Shown piece after piece: positions 44,211 through 53,424 of a DNA stretch of 64,000 nt. The DNA is from JALORV01 sp963703945 (lineage in GTDB: Bacteria; Pseudomonadota; Gammaproteobacteria; Burkholderiales; Burkholderiaceae_F). The notes below the pieces were generated by a model. It was not told where the DNA came from. It was given only the letters and a program-made list of their open reading frames with translations, and did no database searches. Each line of letters opens with the position of its first letter. Positions within the stretch are counted from its first letter, which is position 1. The stretch spans positions 248,001 through 312,000 of the forward strand of contig CAVPGM010000046.1 in assembly GCA_963703945.1 (NCBI GenBank), given 5' to 3'. Made by a program: the position numbers and the translations under genes.

Positions 44211-44914
44211 ACGACCGGGCACCGATCGGTCCGCATCAGGTGGTCGATCACGCGATCGCGACGCGGCAGTCGGTCCGCGCCTTCCTGCCGACACCGGTGG
44301 ACCGCGCGACCATCGAGGAAATACTCGCGGTCTCCGCCCGCGCGCCGTCGGGCACCAACACACAGCCGTGGAAGGTCACGGTCCTGACCGGCGCGGCGAA
44401 GGCGCGCCTTTCCGAGGCGATCCTCCACGTGTACGACGACCCGGACCTGCGCAAGCAGCACGTCGAGGAATACGACTACTACCCGACCGAGTGGATCGAG
44501 CCCTACCTCGGCCGCCGGCGCAAGATCGGATGGGACTTATATGGGTTGCTCGGGATCGGCCGGACGGACAAGGAGCGAATGCACGCCCAGCACGGACGCA
44601 ACTACGCTTTCTTCGACGCGCCGGTCGGCATGATCTTCACGATCGATCGCATCCTGGAGCAGGGCAGCTGGCTCGACTACGGGATGTTTCTGGAGAACAT
44701 CATGGTCGCGGCGCGTGCGCGCGGGCTCGACACCTGCCCGCAGGCCGCCTTCACGCAGTTCCACCGGGTGATCGGCGAGGTGCTCGAACTGCCGCTCAAC
44801 GAGATGGTCGTGTGCGGCATGTCGCTGGGATATGCGGACATGAGCAAGGTGGAAAATGCGCTGGCGACCGAGCGCGAGCCGGTCGCCGGCTTCGTTCGCT
44901 TCCTGGAGGCATGA
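44207..44914 (+). CDS. Nitroreductase-family FMN protein
   Basis: A 235-residue FMN-dependent oxidoreductase. FMN-phosphate binding is shown by ATRQSVRAFLPTPV, and the conserved ARAPSGTNTQPWKV loop follows. A later FLENIMVAARARGLDTCPQ and the C-terminal VCGMSLGYAD are also typical. It probably uses NAD(P)H to reduce nitro, quinone or enone substrates. It overlaps the thioesterase by four bases and the next gene by one, so it is translated within the same coupled cluster. Confidence 0.92.
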   Translation: MNDRAPIGPHQVVDHAIATRQSVRAFLPTPVDRATIEEILAVSARAPSGTNTQPWKVTVLTGAAKARLSEAILHVYDDPDLRKQHVEEYDYYPTEWIEPYLGRRRKIGWDLYGLLGIGRTDKERMHAQHGRNYAFFDAPVGMIFTIDRILEQGSWLDYGMFLENIMVAARARGLDTCPQAAFTQFHRVIGEVLELPLNEMVVCGMSLGYADMSKVENALATEREPVAGFVRFLEA

Positions 44915-46011
44915 TGGCTCAGCGGATCGCGGTGATCCCGGGAGACGGGATCGGCAAGGAGGTCATGCCGGAGGGGCTGCGCGTGCTCGATGCGGCGGCG
45001 CGCCGTCACGGGCTCGACTTCAGGTACGAGCACCACGACTTCGCCAGCTGCGACTACTACCTGAAGCACGGCGCAATGCTGCCGGACGACTGGAAGAGCC
45101 GGCTGGAAGGTGTCGACGCCATTTTTTACGGCGCGGTCGGCTGGCCGGCGACGGTTCCCGATCACGTGTCGCTGTGGGGCTCGCTGATCAAGTTCCGCCG
45201 CGAGTTCGACCAGTACGTCAACCTGCGGCCGTGCCGCCTGATGCCGGGTATCGCCTCTCCGCTGGTCGACCGGCAGGGCAAGCCTCGCCCTCCCGGCGGT
45301 ATCGACATGATGATCGTGCGCGAGAATACCGAGGGCGAGTATTCGTCGGTCGGTGGCAGGATGTTCGAGGGCACCGAGCGCGAAGTGGTGATCCAGGACA
45401 CCGTGATGACGCGTACCGGGATCGACCGCGTGCTGAAGTTCGCGTTTGAATTGGCGATGAAACGGCCGCGGCGACATCTGACCTCGGCCACCAAGAGCAA
45501 CGGCATCTCGATCACGATGCCGTTCTGGGACGAGCGCTGCGCCGCGATGGCCGCGCAGTATCCCGACGTCCGCGTCGACAAGTTCCATATCGACATCCTG
45601 ACGGCACATTTCGTGCAGCGACCGGAATACTTCGACGTCGTGGTGGCGTCGAACCTTTTCGGCGACATTCTCTCCGACCTGGGTCCTGCCTGCACGGGGA
45701 CGATCGGCATCGCGCCGTCGGCCAATCTGAATCCCGACCGCAAGTACCCGTCGCTGTTCGAGCCGGTGCACGGTTCGGCACCCGACATCGCGGGCCAGGG
45801 CATCGCCAATCCGATCGGACAGGTCTGGAGTGCCTCGCTGATGCTTGACTGGCTCGGTCACCCCGCGGCGGCGGCCTCTGTGCTGCGCGCAATCGAGCAG
45901 GTGCTGGCGGCCGGCCCGACGCACGCGCCGCTGACGCGCGATATCGGCGGCACCGGCGGAACCGAGGATCTGGGTCGCGCGATCGCGGCGGCCGTCGCCG
46001 CTCCCGCCTGA
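44914..46011 (+). CDS. Tartrate dehydrogenase/decarboxylase-like beta-decarboxylating dehydrogenase
   Basis: A 365-residue member of the isocitrate/isopropylmalate dehydrogenase family. It has IAVIPGDGIGKEVMPEGL, the substrate loop LRPCRLMPGI, VRENTEGEYSSVGG, the catalytic Lys in TSATKSNGI, the metal Asp in NLFGDILSDLGPACTG and HGSAPDIAGQGIANP. The overall sequence is closest in feel to tartrate dehydrogenases. These act on D-malate, tartrate or isopropylmalate with NAD and Mn. The ATG at 44914 is spaced better from GGAGG than the one at 44911. It ends the coupled cluster. Confidence 0.88.
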   Translation: MAQRIAVIPGDGIGKEVMPEGLRVLDAAARRHGLDFRYEHHDFASCDYYLKHGAMLPDDWKSRLEGVDAIFYGAVGWPATVPDHVSLWGSLIKFRREFDQYVNLRPCRLMPGIASPLVDRQGKPRPPGGIDMMIVRENTEGEYSSVGGRMFEGTEREVVIQDTVMTRTGIDRVLKFAFELAMKRPRRHLTSATKSNGISITMPFWDERCAAMAAQYPDVRVDKFHIDILTAHFVQRPEYFDVVVASNLFGDILSDLGPACTGTIGIAPSANLNPDRKYPSLFEPVHGSAPDIAGQGIANPIGQVWSASLMLDWLGHPAAAASVLRAIEQVLAAGPTHAPLTRDIGGTGGTEDLGRAIAAAVAAPA

Positions 46012-46174
46012 ATCAGCGCCGCTTGCCCAGCCACTTCTGTGCGCGCTCCACCTTGCACGATTTGCCCGCGATCAACAGTCGCTCGGCGACCCTTGGCACG
46101 AGCCCACCGAGAAGCTAAATTGTGCGCTCACCAGTCGCGATACCGGCCGTGGACCGGAACTGGAGCCGACGAAG

Positions 46175-47437
46175 ATGGGACTCGCTGATGCAATCGTTCA
46201 CCGCAGTGGCGCAGCGGCCCAAGATGCGCTGCGCACCGGCGTCGCGCGCCTGGCCGACGCCTGCCTGGCGAGCGGCGGCGCTGCGCTGCGCGTCGTGCTG
46301 CCCGATGGTTCGGTGATCGACTTCGGTCAGCCCACCCGCGTCGTACTGCGCATCGTCGACACCTCGCTGCTGGCCGAGATGGCTGCACCTACGCTCGCGC
46401 TGCTGGGCGATGCATACATCGACGGCCGGCTCGAGATCGAGGGCGACCTGCTGGAGGCCCTGCCGATCGGCGAACGCATGATCGAGGCCGGCGGCTCGTC
46501 GGTAACGCGGCGCGTGGTACAGGCTCTGCGGCGTCACCGTCGCGGCGAGGACCGGAACGCGATCCGCCATCACTATGACGTCGGCAATGAGTTCTATCGG
46601 CTCTGGCTCGATGAGCGCATGGTGTATTCGTGCGCGTACTACCGCGCCCAGACCGATACGATCGACAGCGCCCAGGCCGCGAAGCTGGAACACATCTGCC
46701 GCAAGCTCGCGCTTGAGCCCGGCGACCGCTTTCTCGACCTTGGCTGCGGCTGGGGCGCGCTGCCCATCTATGCCGCGCAGAAATTCGGCGTGCGGGCGGT
46801 CGGCATCACACTGTCGGAGAACCAGGCGCAGCTGGCGTGCCGGCGCGTCAGCGACCTCGGTCTGCAGGATCGCGTGGAAATCCTGCTACTCGACTACCGG
46901 GACCTGCCGGAACGGTTCGGTGCGAACGCGTTCGACAAGGCGGCCAGCATCGGCATGTTCGAGCACGTCGGTCTGCGCAATCTGCCGACTTACTTCACGG
47001 CAGTCGCCTCGGTGCTGCGCGATCGCGGCGTATTCCTCAATCACGGCATCACGGCGAGCGATGTCGACAACTGCCCGGTCGGTGGCGGGGTCGACGAATT
47101 CATCGAGCGGCACGTATTTCCGCACGGAGAGCTGCCGCACCTGCACCTGGCCGCACGTGAGATGTCAGCGGCCGGATTCGAGATCGTCGACGCGGAGTCG
47201 CTACGACCGCACTACGCCCGCACGCTGACCGAGTGGTATCGACGGCTGGATGCGCGCAGCGCGGACGCAGCGCGCGTAGTGGCGCCGCGCACATTGCGGA
47301 CCTGGCTCGCCTATCTGGCCGGCTGTGCCTACGGCTTCGAGCAGGGCTGGGTCAATGTCTACCAGCTGCTCGGCAGCCGGCAGGCCACGCCGGGGCTCAC
47401 CCGCCTTCCGATGACGCGCGACTGGATCTACGCCTGA
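46175..47437 (+). CDS. cfa: Cyclopropane-fatty-acyl-phospholipid synthase family protein
   Basis: A 420-residue SAM-dependent enzyme that methylenates unsaturated acyl chains of membrane phospholipids. The N-terminal lipid-binding domain runs to about residue 120. The catalytic domain has HHYDVGNEFYRLWLDERM, SAM motif FLDLGCGWGALPIYAA, GITLSENQA, and IGMFEHVG with its conserved Glu/His. The C-terminus contains WRRLD-like YRRLDARSA and GWVNVYQLLGS. It stands alone; the 160 bases upstream hold no clear gene. A GC hairpin follows the stop. Confidence 0.92.
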   Translation: MGLADAIVHRSGAAAQDALRTGVARLADACLASGGAALRVVLPDGSVIDFGQPTRVVLRIVDTSLLAEMAAPTLALLGDAYIDGRLEIEGDLLEALPIGERMIEAGGSSVTRRVVQALRRHRRGEDRNAIRHHYDVGNEFYRLWLDERMVYSCAYYRAQTDTIDSAQAAKLEHICRKLALEPGDRFLDLGCGWGALPIYAAQKFGVRAVGITLSENQAQLACRRVSDLGLQDRVEILLLDYRDLPERFGANAFDKAASIGMFEHVGLRNLPTYFTAVASVLRDRGVFLNHGITASDVDNCPVGGGVDEFIERHVFPHGELPHLHLAAREMSAAGFEIVDAESLRPHYARTLTEWYRRLDARSADAARVVAPRTLRTWLAYLAGCAYGFEQGWVNVYQLLGSRQATPGLTRLPMTRDWIYA

Positions 47438-47439
47438 CG

Positions 47440-47457
47440 CCGGCGCCGACGCGCCGG
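47440..47457. terminator. Hairpin between convergent cfa and DUF2863 genes
   Basis: CCGGCGC-CGAC-GCGCCGG forms a perfect 7-bp stem and tetraloop between two converging stop codons, followed by TTCTGCGC on the plus strand. The U tract is weak, but the position suits a shared terminator. Confidence 0.4.
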
Positions 47458-47465
47458 TTCTGCGC

Positions 47466-48656
47466 TCAGTGCAATGGCGTCGCGGGGCGGTCCTCTGCCT
47501 CGTCTGGCGGTTCGGCGTGCACGACATGGCCAGCGGCGTTCGGAAACATCGGAGCGCCGCAGTCGTCACAGTATTCCAGCGGGAAACGGTGTGCGTGCAT
47601 CACAGAGCGACCGATATTCAGGCCTTGTAGCGCCTTTTCCACTTCTTCCATCGACTGTTCTTCGTCGTCGCCGAGCAGCGGCCAGACAACTCCCTCGATG
47701 ACGGTGTCGTCATCGGTGGACTTGGCAAGGCCCACGCGGATCTCGGCCCCGGCATTGCCCTGGGGATCTTCGAACAGTCCGGCCGCGGCCGACAGGGAGC
47801 CCGGCGCGAAGTCGTAGGCGAGCTTCAGAAAGGCGACCGCCGCTTCCAGCGAGAACGCACGCAGTTCGCGGTCGGCAAATCGCAGTGCCGAGTGAAAGGC
47901 CATCGGCGACAGCAGACGGAAGCGGCAGCCGGTGAGCACCGGCTGCAGCACCGCAGCGGCCTGCTCGCGGAACGCCGACAGCGCGCCGATCTTCGCGTCG
48001 GGGTCGACCCCCAGCTCCTGCCAGTGAAAGAGCGGTGCTGCGGTCGGAGTGGCCACGGCCGCGATCAGGTATCGTGTATCGGCCAGCATGCCGACCGGAT
48101 CGCGCAGCTTCTTCGGGTCGACGTGCAGCGCAATGCCCTCGGCTGCGGCGTCGCCAAGCAGTTCGGTGAGGCGCCGCACGTCGGCGAATGCCTCCGGCAG
48201 TTGATCGATCGAGTACAGGAAGTCCGCCACCGCGACGCGTGCATCGCGCGCGACCAGGTGGCCTGCGAGGTGCGCTCGCAGTGCTTCCAGCACCGCCGAC
48301 GAAAGGGTCGTCGCAGGCAGTTTGTAGCGGGACCAGGCGAGCAGCGGCAGGGCGAGCAGCAGCACGTCGTGCGGTTTGCCGGCGATCTCGACGCTCGTCG
48401 ATTCGGCGCAGCTTTCTGCGAGATCGGCGAGGTCGTCGTACGCCCGCTGGCTGGTGCGTGCCAGGTCGTCGAGTGCGGCCTCGATCGCGTCGTCGCTACG
48501 GCGGACCAGGCGGTCGTTGATCAGCTCGATCAGCCGGCGCTCCCACAGCTGATCCTCAAGCCGACTTCCGGACTCGGCCAGGCGCCGGGCCATTTTGACG
48601 AGCGTGTCGGCGTCGGCCGATTGTCGAGCACGCGTGCTCGCGCGGTTGCGGCGCAT
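47466..48656 (-). CDS. DUF2863-family protein
   Basis: A 396-residue protein of a family largely confined to Betaproteobacteria and of unknown function. It begins with a basic N-terminus and helix-rich region (LVKMARRLAESGSRLEDQLW). The central part includes VLLLALPLLAWSRYKLP and LFHWQELGVDPDAKI. The C-terminus holds a CxxC pair (YCDDCGAPMFPN) preceded by FPLEYC, suggesting a small metal site. There is no signal peptide, so it is cytosolic. No operon partner is evident. Confidence 0.78.
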   Translation of the reverse strand: MRRNRASTRARQSADADTLVKMARRLAESGSRLEDQLWERRLIELINDRLVRRSDDAIEAALDDLARTSQRAYDDLADLAESCAESTSVEIAGKPHDVLLLALPLLAWSRYKLPATTLSSAVLEALRAHLAGHLVARDARVAVADFLYSIDQLPEAFADVRRLTELLGDAAAEGIALHVDPKKLRDPVGMLADTRYLIAAVATPTAAPLFHWQELGVDPDAKIGALSAFREQAAAVLQPVLTGCRFRLLSPMAFHSALRFADRELRAFSLEAAVAFLKLAYDFAPGSLSAAAGLFEDPQGNAGAEIRVGLAKSTDDDTVIEGVVWPLLGDDEEQSMEEVEKALQGLNIGRSVMHAHRFPLEYCDDCGAPMFPNAAGHVVHAEPPDEAEDRPATPLH

Positions 48657-48717
48657 GAGAGATCCTGAAATGCGGGGGAAGGAAATTATCGCACCGGCGA
48701 CGGCGGCCTGGCGGCCA

Positions 48718-50463
48718 TCAGTTGCGCCGGGCGATGCGGGGCGATCGGTCCGGCTGCAGCGGTGCGGCGAGCGATTCGACGCGGATGTATTCCGTCAGCG
48801 CGTCGACATCCAGCGGTCCACCGACGGCATCGGCACCTTCGCGCAGCACCCGGAAGCCGTCGCCACCGCCCACGAGGAAATCATTGACCGTGACGCGATA
48901 GATCGTTTCGCGTTCGATGGTGCTGCCGTCCAGCCGCATGGATTCGGCGACGACGCGCGCGCCAACCGGCCTCGTCGCGTCCCATGTGTAGCTGAAGCCA
49001 CGCGACGGCTGCAGGATCCGCGGCCTGTCGCGGCTGCGCTCGGTCCACTGCTGCTCGAGCAGCGTCTTCAGCTGGGCGCCGGTCAGCGTCAGGGTGACCA
49101 GCGTGTTACCGAAGGGTTGCGCAGCGTAGACGTCTCCGTAGGTGACTGCGCCGCCAGGTCCCCGCGCCCGCAGGTCTGTGCGGATGCCACCCGGATTGGT
49201 CAGAGCAACTGCGGCACCCTGCGCACGGGTCGCGGACAGTTGCGCATCGGCCACCAGCCGGCCCAGCGCATGGTCACCGCCCCTGCTGGCGGTCCGATCG
49301 AAGTCGCCGGCGAGTCGCCCCGCGGGCCGATCATCCAGCGGGGCGGCGCGTGCACGGTAGTGAGCGACGAGGGTCGCGACCGCGGGATCCGGCGCAAGCG
49401 GCACATAGGTGCCTGCAGCTCGCTGCCCTCGGCCGAGTCCGTTCGGCACCGGGATATTGCTGGCGCGAATACGCTCCGGAACGATCTCCCCGCTGGTGCG
49501 ATCGAGTTCGATGTCGACGACTGACACCAGGCGCCCGAAGGATGCGGCCTGGATCACGAGGCGTCCGTCGACGAGGCAGCGATAGGCACGATGCGTGTGT
49601 GCCGAGAGGACGACCCGGATCGACGGGTCGAGATCACGCACGATTTCGAAGATGCTCCCGCGCGGGTTCGCGCAGCCATTGACTCCTCCGTCCGCTACGC
49701 CGCCTTCGTGGATGACGGCAACGATCGCTCTGATGCCCTGAGAACGGAGCGCCTGCGCCTCGGCGTTGATCGCACCCGCTTCCGGCCGGAACGCCAGTTC
49801 CGACACTGCGCCGATGCGAACGATGGTCGGCGTGGTGCGCGTCACCGCGCCGACGAACGCTACCCGAAGACCGTCGAACTCGCGCACGACTGAGGATCGA
49901 AATGCTCTTCGGCCGTCGCGGTACTCCACGTTCGCGGCGATAAACGGAAAGCGTGCGCCGCCGTAAGTGCCGTCATTCGACGCGCAGCTGACGTGATCGA
50001 CCGGAGGGGCGAGAGCGCACCCGCCACCGATCATCCTCCGCAGTTCGGCAAAGCCGCGATCGAACTCGTGATTGCCGACGGCGTTCACGTCGAGGCCTAT
50101 CGAGTTCATCACTTCGATGGTCGGCTCATCGAGAAACAGCCCCGAAACCAGCGGCGACGCGCCGATCAGGTCGCCCGACGACACCACGACGCTGTTCGGC
50201 TGTTCCGCGCGCAGTTGCCGGACGCGCGTCGCGAGGTAGGCCGCTCCGCCGCTGCGCAGGTTCACCGTGCGGCTCGGGTCGTCAGGATCCTCGACGGTTA
50301 TGGCGTTGTCGCCGGGCCCGAGGTGACCATGGAAATCGTTGAACGCAATGATGCGCACCGGAACAGTGTCCTGCGCTAATGCATCGCCGGTTGCGACGGA
50401 GAGCGCGATCACGAGCGTCGCGCCCAAGACGTGTCGCATATCGGTCAGGGCTATGTGCCGCAT
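48718..50463 (-). CDS. Periplasmic 5'-nucleotidase/UshA-type metallophosphatase
   Basis: A 581-residue bimetallic esterase. It has a signal peptide (HVLGATLVIALSVATGDALAQ); the true start may be the internal ATG at 50439. The metallophosphatase domain has IIAFNDFHGHLGP, SSGDLIGASPL, AVGNHEFDRG and VVLSAHTHRAY. The C-terminal 5'-nucleotidase domain has LTNPGGIRTDLRARGPG, YAAQPFGNTLVTLTLTG and VNDFLVGGGDGFRVL. It dephosphorylates nucleotides and probably UDP-sugars in the periplasm for salvage. It is divergent from the MFS gene. Confidence 0.93.
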   Translation of the reverse strand: MRHIALTDMRHVLGATLVIALSVATGDALAQDTVPVRIIAFNDFHGHLGPGDNAITVEDPDDPSRTVNLRSGGAAYLATRVRQLRAEQPNSVVVSSGDLIGASPLVSGLFLDEPTIEVMNSIGLDVNAVGNHEFDRGFAELRRMIGGGCALAPPVDHVSCASNDGTYGGARFPFIAANVEYRDGRRAFRSSVVREFDGLRVAFVGAVTRTTPTIVRIGAVSELAFRPEAGAINAEAQALRSQGIRAIVAVIHEGGVADGGVNGCANPRGSIFEIVRDLDPSIRVVLSAHTHRAYRCLVDGRLVIQAASFGRLVSVVDIELDRTSGEIVPERIRASNIPVPNGLGRGQRAAGTYVPLAPDPAVATLVAHYRARAAPLDDRPAGRLAGDFDRTASRGGDHALGRLVADAQLSATRAQGAAVALTNPGGIRTDLRARGPGGAVTYGDVYAAQPFGNTLVTLTLTGAQLKTLLEQQWTERSRDRPRILQPSRGFSYTWDATRPVGARVVAESMRLDGSTIERETIYRVTVNDFLVGGGDGFRVLREGADAVGGPLDVDALTEYIRVESLAAPLQPDRSPRIARRN

Positions 50464-50573
50464 GGCGCCTTCAGGCTTGCGCGCTAGCTTATCCGAGGGT
50501 GGGCAGCGGGCGCCTGCCCGGACGGTGCCGGGACCCTGTTACAGTCGGTCGCGTTGCCCGCCTCGCTGTGCCG

Positions 50574-51827
50574 ATGAGTTCGACCGCCACCACGAACGGA
50601 ACGCTGCGCTCGGATGCCGAAGTCATCGGCCTGGTCGGGCTGGCGCACGGCACGTCGCACTTCTTCCACCTGATGCTGCCGCCGCTCTTTCCGTGGCTGA
50701 TGCGCGACTTCTCGCTCAGCTACACGGAAGCCGGTGTGCTGATGACCGTGTTCTTCGTTGTGAGCGGAGTCGGCCAGGCCCTCGCCGGTTTCGTGGTCGA
50801 CCGCATCGGCGCGCGGCCGGTGCTGTTCATGGGTATCGGATTGCTCGCGGTGTCCGGCATCGCGCTCGGCTTTTCGACCAGCTACCCGATGCTGGTGATG
50901 ACTGCCGCCCTGGCTGGGCTGGGCAATAGCATCTTCCATCCGGCCGATTTCACGCTGCTGAACCATCGCGTCGCACAGCCGCGACTCGGACACGCGTTTT
51001 CGGTGCACGGCCTATCCGGCAACCTGGGCTGGGCAGCGGCTCCGGTCTTCATGGCCGGTATCGCGAGCGTGGCCGGTTGGCACGCGGCCGGATTTGCGGC
51101 GTCATTGGTCGGGTTCGCCGTGCTCGCGATACTGGTGTGGCGACGCGATGTACTCGCCGACAGCGCCTCGGCTCTCCTTGTCCGCGCGGACGCGCGCAGC
51201 GGCGCGGCGGGCGCGCCGTTGGCGTTCCTGCAATCCGGCGCAGTGTGGCTCTGCTTCGCGTTCTTCTTCCTCACCACCGCGGCATTCGGCATCCTGCAGA
51301 ACTTTGCGCCGGCCATCCTCGGCCATGTGTATGGCGTGTCTGTGGCGTACGCAACCGGTGGACTCACCGCGTACCTGCTCGGAAGCGCGACCGGCATCGT
51401 CACCGGCGGGTTCCTCGCTGCGCGCAGTGAGCACAACGAAAGGCTGATCGCGGCTGCGCTGGGTCTCGCGGCGGTCAACGCTGTGCTGCTTGCTTCGGGC
51501 GGGACGGCGGTCGCTCTGTTGCTGCCGTTGATGGCACTGATGGGATTCGGCGTCGGCGTTGCCGGCCCGAACCGCGATCTGCTGGTGCGACGCGCAGCGA
51601 CGAGCCGTTTTGGCAAGGCCGCCTTCGGACGCGTTTACGGGTTTGTGTATTCCGGTCTGGATACGGGCCTGGCGCTGGCTCCGCTGGCTTTCGGGCCGCT
51701 GCTGGATGCGGGCCACTTCAGGGAGGCGCTCGTCGCCGTCGCGGTTCTGCAGGTCATCGCGATGGGCACCGCGTGGCGCGTCGGTGGCGCGGCACGCGCA
51801 GTGCGTCCGCAGGAGGGACCGGCGTGA
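50574..51827 (+). CDS. Major facilitator superfamily transporter
   Basis: A 417-residue inner-membrane protein with 12 predicted helices. It starts MSSTATTNGTLRSDAEVIGL and enters TM1 at HGTSHFFHLMLPPLFPWLM. The MFS loop 2-3 motif is present as GFVVDRIGARPVLFMGIG. The N-terminal HGxxHFFH pattern is also seen in fosmidomycin-resistance-like MFS proteins. The substrate is unknown. The stop overlaps the RraA-like gene by four bases (GTGA). Confidence 0.9.
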   Translation: MSSTATTNGTLRSDAEVIGLVGLAHGTSHFFHLMLPPLFPWLMRDFSLSYTEAGVLMTVFFVVSGVGQALAGFVVDRIGARPVLFMGIGLLAVSGIALGFSTSYPMLVMTAALAGLGNSIFHPADFTLLNHRVAQPRLGHAFSVHGLSGNLGWAAAPVFMAGIASVAGWHAAGFAASLVGFAVLAILVWRRDVLADSASALLVRADARSGAAGAPLAFLQSGAVWLCFAFFFLTTAAFGILQNFAPAILGHVYGVSVAYATGGLTAYLLGSATGIVTGGFLAARSEHNERLIAAALGLAAVNAVLLASGGTAVALLLPLMALMGFGVGVAGPNRDLLVRRAATSRFGKAAFGRVYGFVYSGLDTGLALAPLAFGPLLDAGHFREALVAVAVLQVIAMGTAWRVGGAARAVRPQEGPA

Positions 51828-52327
51828 GCGCTTCGAGCCCGAGCACCAGCGATCTGCTCGACGCCCACGAGGCCGGGCTCGAGAGCGGCACGGTGCGCGT
51901 GTTGCAGCCCGGGTTGCTGGCGCTAGGTCGAGCACGCGCCTTTGCAGGAGAAGTCGTCACGCTCAAGCTATTCGAGGACAACAGCCTGCTCGCCGATCTG
52001 GTGAAGACACCCGGCAACGGCCGTGTGATCGTTGTCGATGCCGGGGGCAGCCTGCGCTGCGGCGTCTTCGGCGGCAACCTGGCTGCGGCGGCGGCCAGCA
52101 ATGGCTGGTCGGGTGTGGTCGTTTTCGGTTGCGTGCGCGACGCCGACGAGATCGATGTATGCGAACTCGGGGTGCGCGCGCTGGCGCTGAACCCGCGCCG
52201 CTCGGTGAAGCGCGGTGAGGGCCAGCGGGACCTTGCCGTTACGTTTCTGGGCGCGACCGTCCGTCCCGGCAACTGGCTTTATGCCGACCGCGATGGCGTG
52301 ATCGTCAGCGATCGTCCGTTGCACTGA
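51824..52327 (+). CDS. RraA-like (RNase E inhibitor/HMG aldolase superfamily) protein
   Basis: A 167-residue RraA-fold protein. It has FAGEVVTLKLFEDNSLLADL, the conserved GNGRVIVVDAGGSLRCGVFG loop, LAAAAASNGWSGVVVFGCVRD and a C-terminal PGNWLYADRDGVIVSD. E. coli RraA binds RNase E and slows RNA decay; many relatives are instead class II aldolases of 4-hydroxy-4-methyl-2-oxoglutarate. The GC-VRD segment shared by both does not separate the two roles. The GTG start is coupled to the MFS stop. Confidence 0.9.
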   Translation: MSASSPSTSDLLDAHEAGLESGTVRVLQPGLLALGRARAFAGEVVTLKLFEDNSLLADLVKTPGNGRVIVVDAGGSLRCGVFGGNLAAAAASNGWSGVVVFGCVRDADEIDVCELGVRALALNPRRSVKRGEGQRDLAVTFLGATVRPGNWLYADRDGVIVSDRPLH

Positions 52328-52364
52328 TCGCGTTCCAGGTTCGCGCGTGCCGGCGGTTCGTCCG

Positions 52365-52515
52365 CTACATTTTCTTTTGAACGTCGTTGGCTGTGTCCTG
52401 AATCGCTTCCCCGCCGCGCTCGATATCCTTGCCAGCGCCACGCAACCGTATTGCAGGCTGCGATCGATCCGATGTAGCCGAGCAGCGTGAGCGTCGCAAC
52501 CGTTCTCTCTAGCAT
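52365..52515 (-). CDS. Entericidin-family lipoprotein, frameshifted
   Basis: A small gene of 49 codons once one base is removed. It reads MLERTVATLTLLGYIGSIAA then the lipobox Cys and NTVA. After deleting the base at 52440 it continues GAGKDIERGGEAIQDTANDV and ends QKKM. This is the entericidin A/B signature of tiny membrane lipoproteins tied to stress and programmed death in E. coli. Without the deletion the frame runs into unrelated residues. The extra base matches the one-base-insertion pattern elsewhere in this window. Confidence 0.75.
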
Positions 52516-52768
52516 GTTGATGTCTTCTGTTTCAACGGCAGCTGGCGTATAGACGGCGAGCCAGCGTGTTCGTAACGCCGAGGCAAGTGCCATTCCCACG
52601 CATAAGACATCGCGCTTGAAACCGGACGACACGGGTATGCGTTAGGCCAGAAAGGGTTGAATTCGATCGGGATCGCTCGAACCTCTGAGAAATAATGTTG
52701 ATGAAAGCAGAGAACATGGCGTTCTCACGGTCACGCGGGGGCTGCTGGATTCAGGAAAGGAAACGACG

Positions 52769-53317
52769 ATGGACAAATCCATGATCAAGGGTGTCGTGAT
52801 CGGGGGGATCGCGATGGTGGTTCTCACCGCAGGCGGCGTTACCGGCTACAGGGCGATGACTAAGCCAACATTCGCCGATGTCGTTGCGGTCAAGGAAGTC
52901 ACGCAGACAGTCAACACGCCACGCGAAGAGTGCCAGGACGTCCAGGTTCAGAAACAGGCGCCGGTGAAGGACTCGAACCGCATCACGGGCACGGTGATTG
53001 GCGGTGTGGCGGGCGGGGTGTTGGGCCACCAGATCGGCGGAGGCACGGGCAAGACAATCGCCACGGTGGCCGGGGCCGCGGGCGGCGCCTATGCCGGAAA
53101 CCAGGTGCAGAAGAACATGCAGCAGAAAGATGTCGAGACAACGACAGAAAAGCGCTGCAAGACGGTCAACGAAACGTCGAAGAAGCTGATCGGCTACGAC
53201 GTCACCTACCGTCTCAGCGGCAAGGAAGGCGTCGTCCGCACGTCCTTCAAGCCTGGCGCGACAATTCCGGTGAAGGACGGCCAACTGGTTCTTGATCCGC
53301 CGCAGACTACCAAGTAG
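52769..53317 (+). CDS. Glycine-zipper 2TM-domain protein
   Basis: A 182-residue protein with an N-terminal membrane/signal segment (MIKGVVIGGIAMVVLTAGGV). A glycine-zipper pair follows (GTVIGGVAGGVLGHQIGGG and TIATVAGAAGGAYAGNQVQ), then a soluble C-terminus with YDVTYRLSGKEGVVRTSF. Two cysteines (EECQDV and KRCKTV) may form a disulphide. Related SlyB/Rick17kDa-type proteins are outer-membrane lipoproteins; here no lipobox is evident. GAAAGGAAACG precedes the start. Confidence 0.82.
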   Translation: MDKSMIKGVVIGGIAMVVLTAGGVTGYRAMTKPTFADVVAVKEVTQTVNTPREECQDVQVQKQAPVKDSNRITGTVIGGVAGGVLGHQIGGGTGKTIATVAGAAGGAYAGNQVQKNMQQKDVETTTEKRCKTVNETSKKLIGYDVTYRLSGKEGVVRTSFKPGATIPVKDGQLVLDPPQTTK

Positions 53318-53424
53318 TCGGCGGCTCGAATCGCCGCTTCAGAGGTAGGCGAGAATCCGCCGGTAACGGACGTTTCAGACACCGAGCTTGCCGCCGGCCA
53401 TCCCCTCCGCCGCTTCGGCGTCTG

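Noticed and set aside
46012..46174. Possible C-terminal fragment on the minus strand (ERLLIAGKSCKVERAQKWLG)
   Set aside because: There is no start codon in frame, it is only about 25 residues, and I recognise no family. It may be chance.
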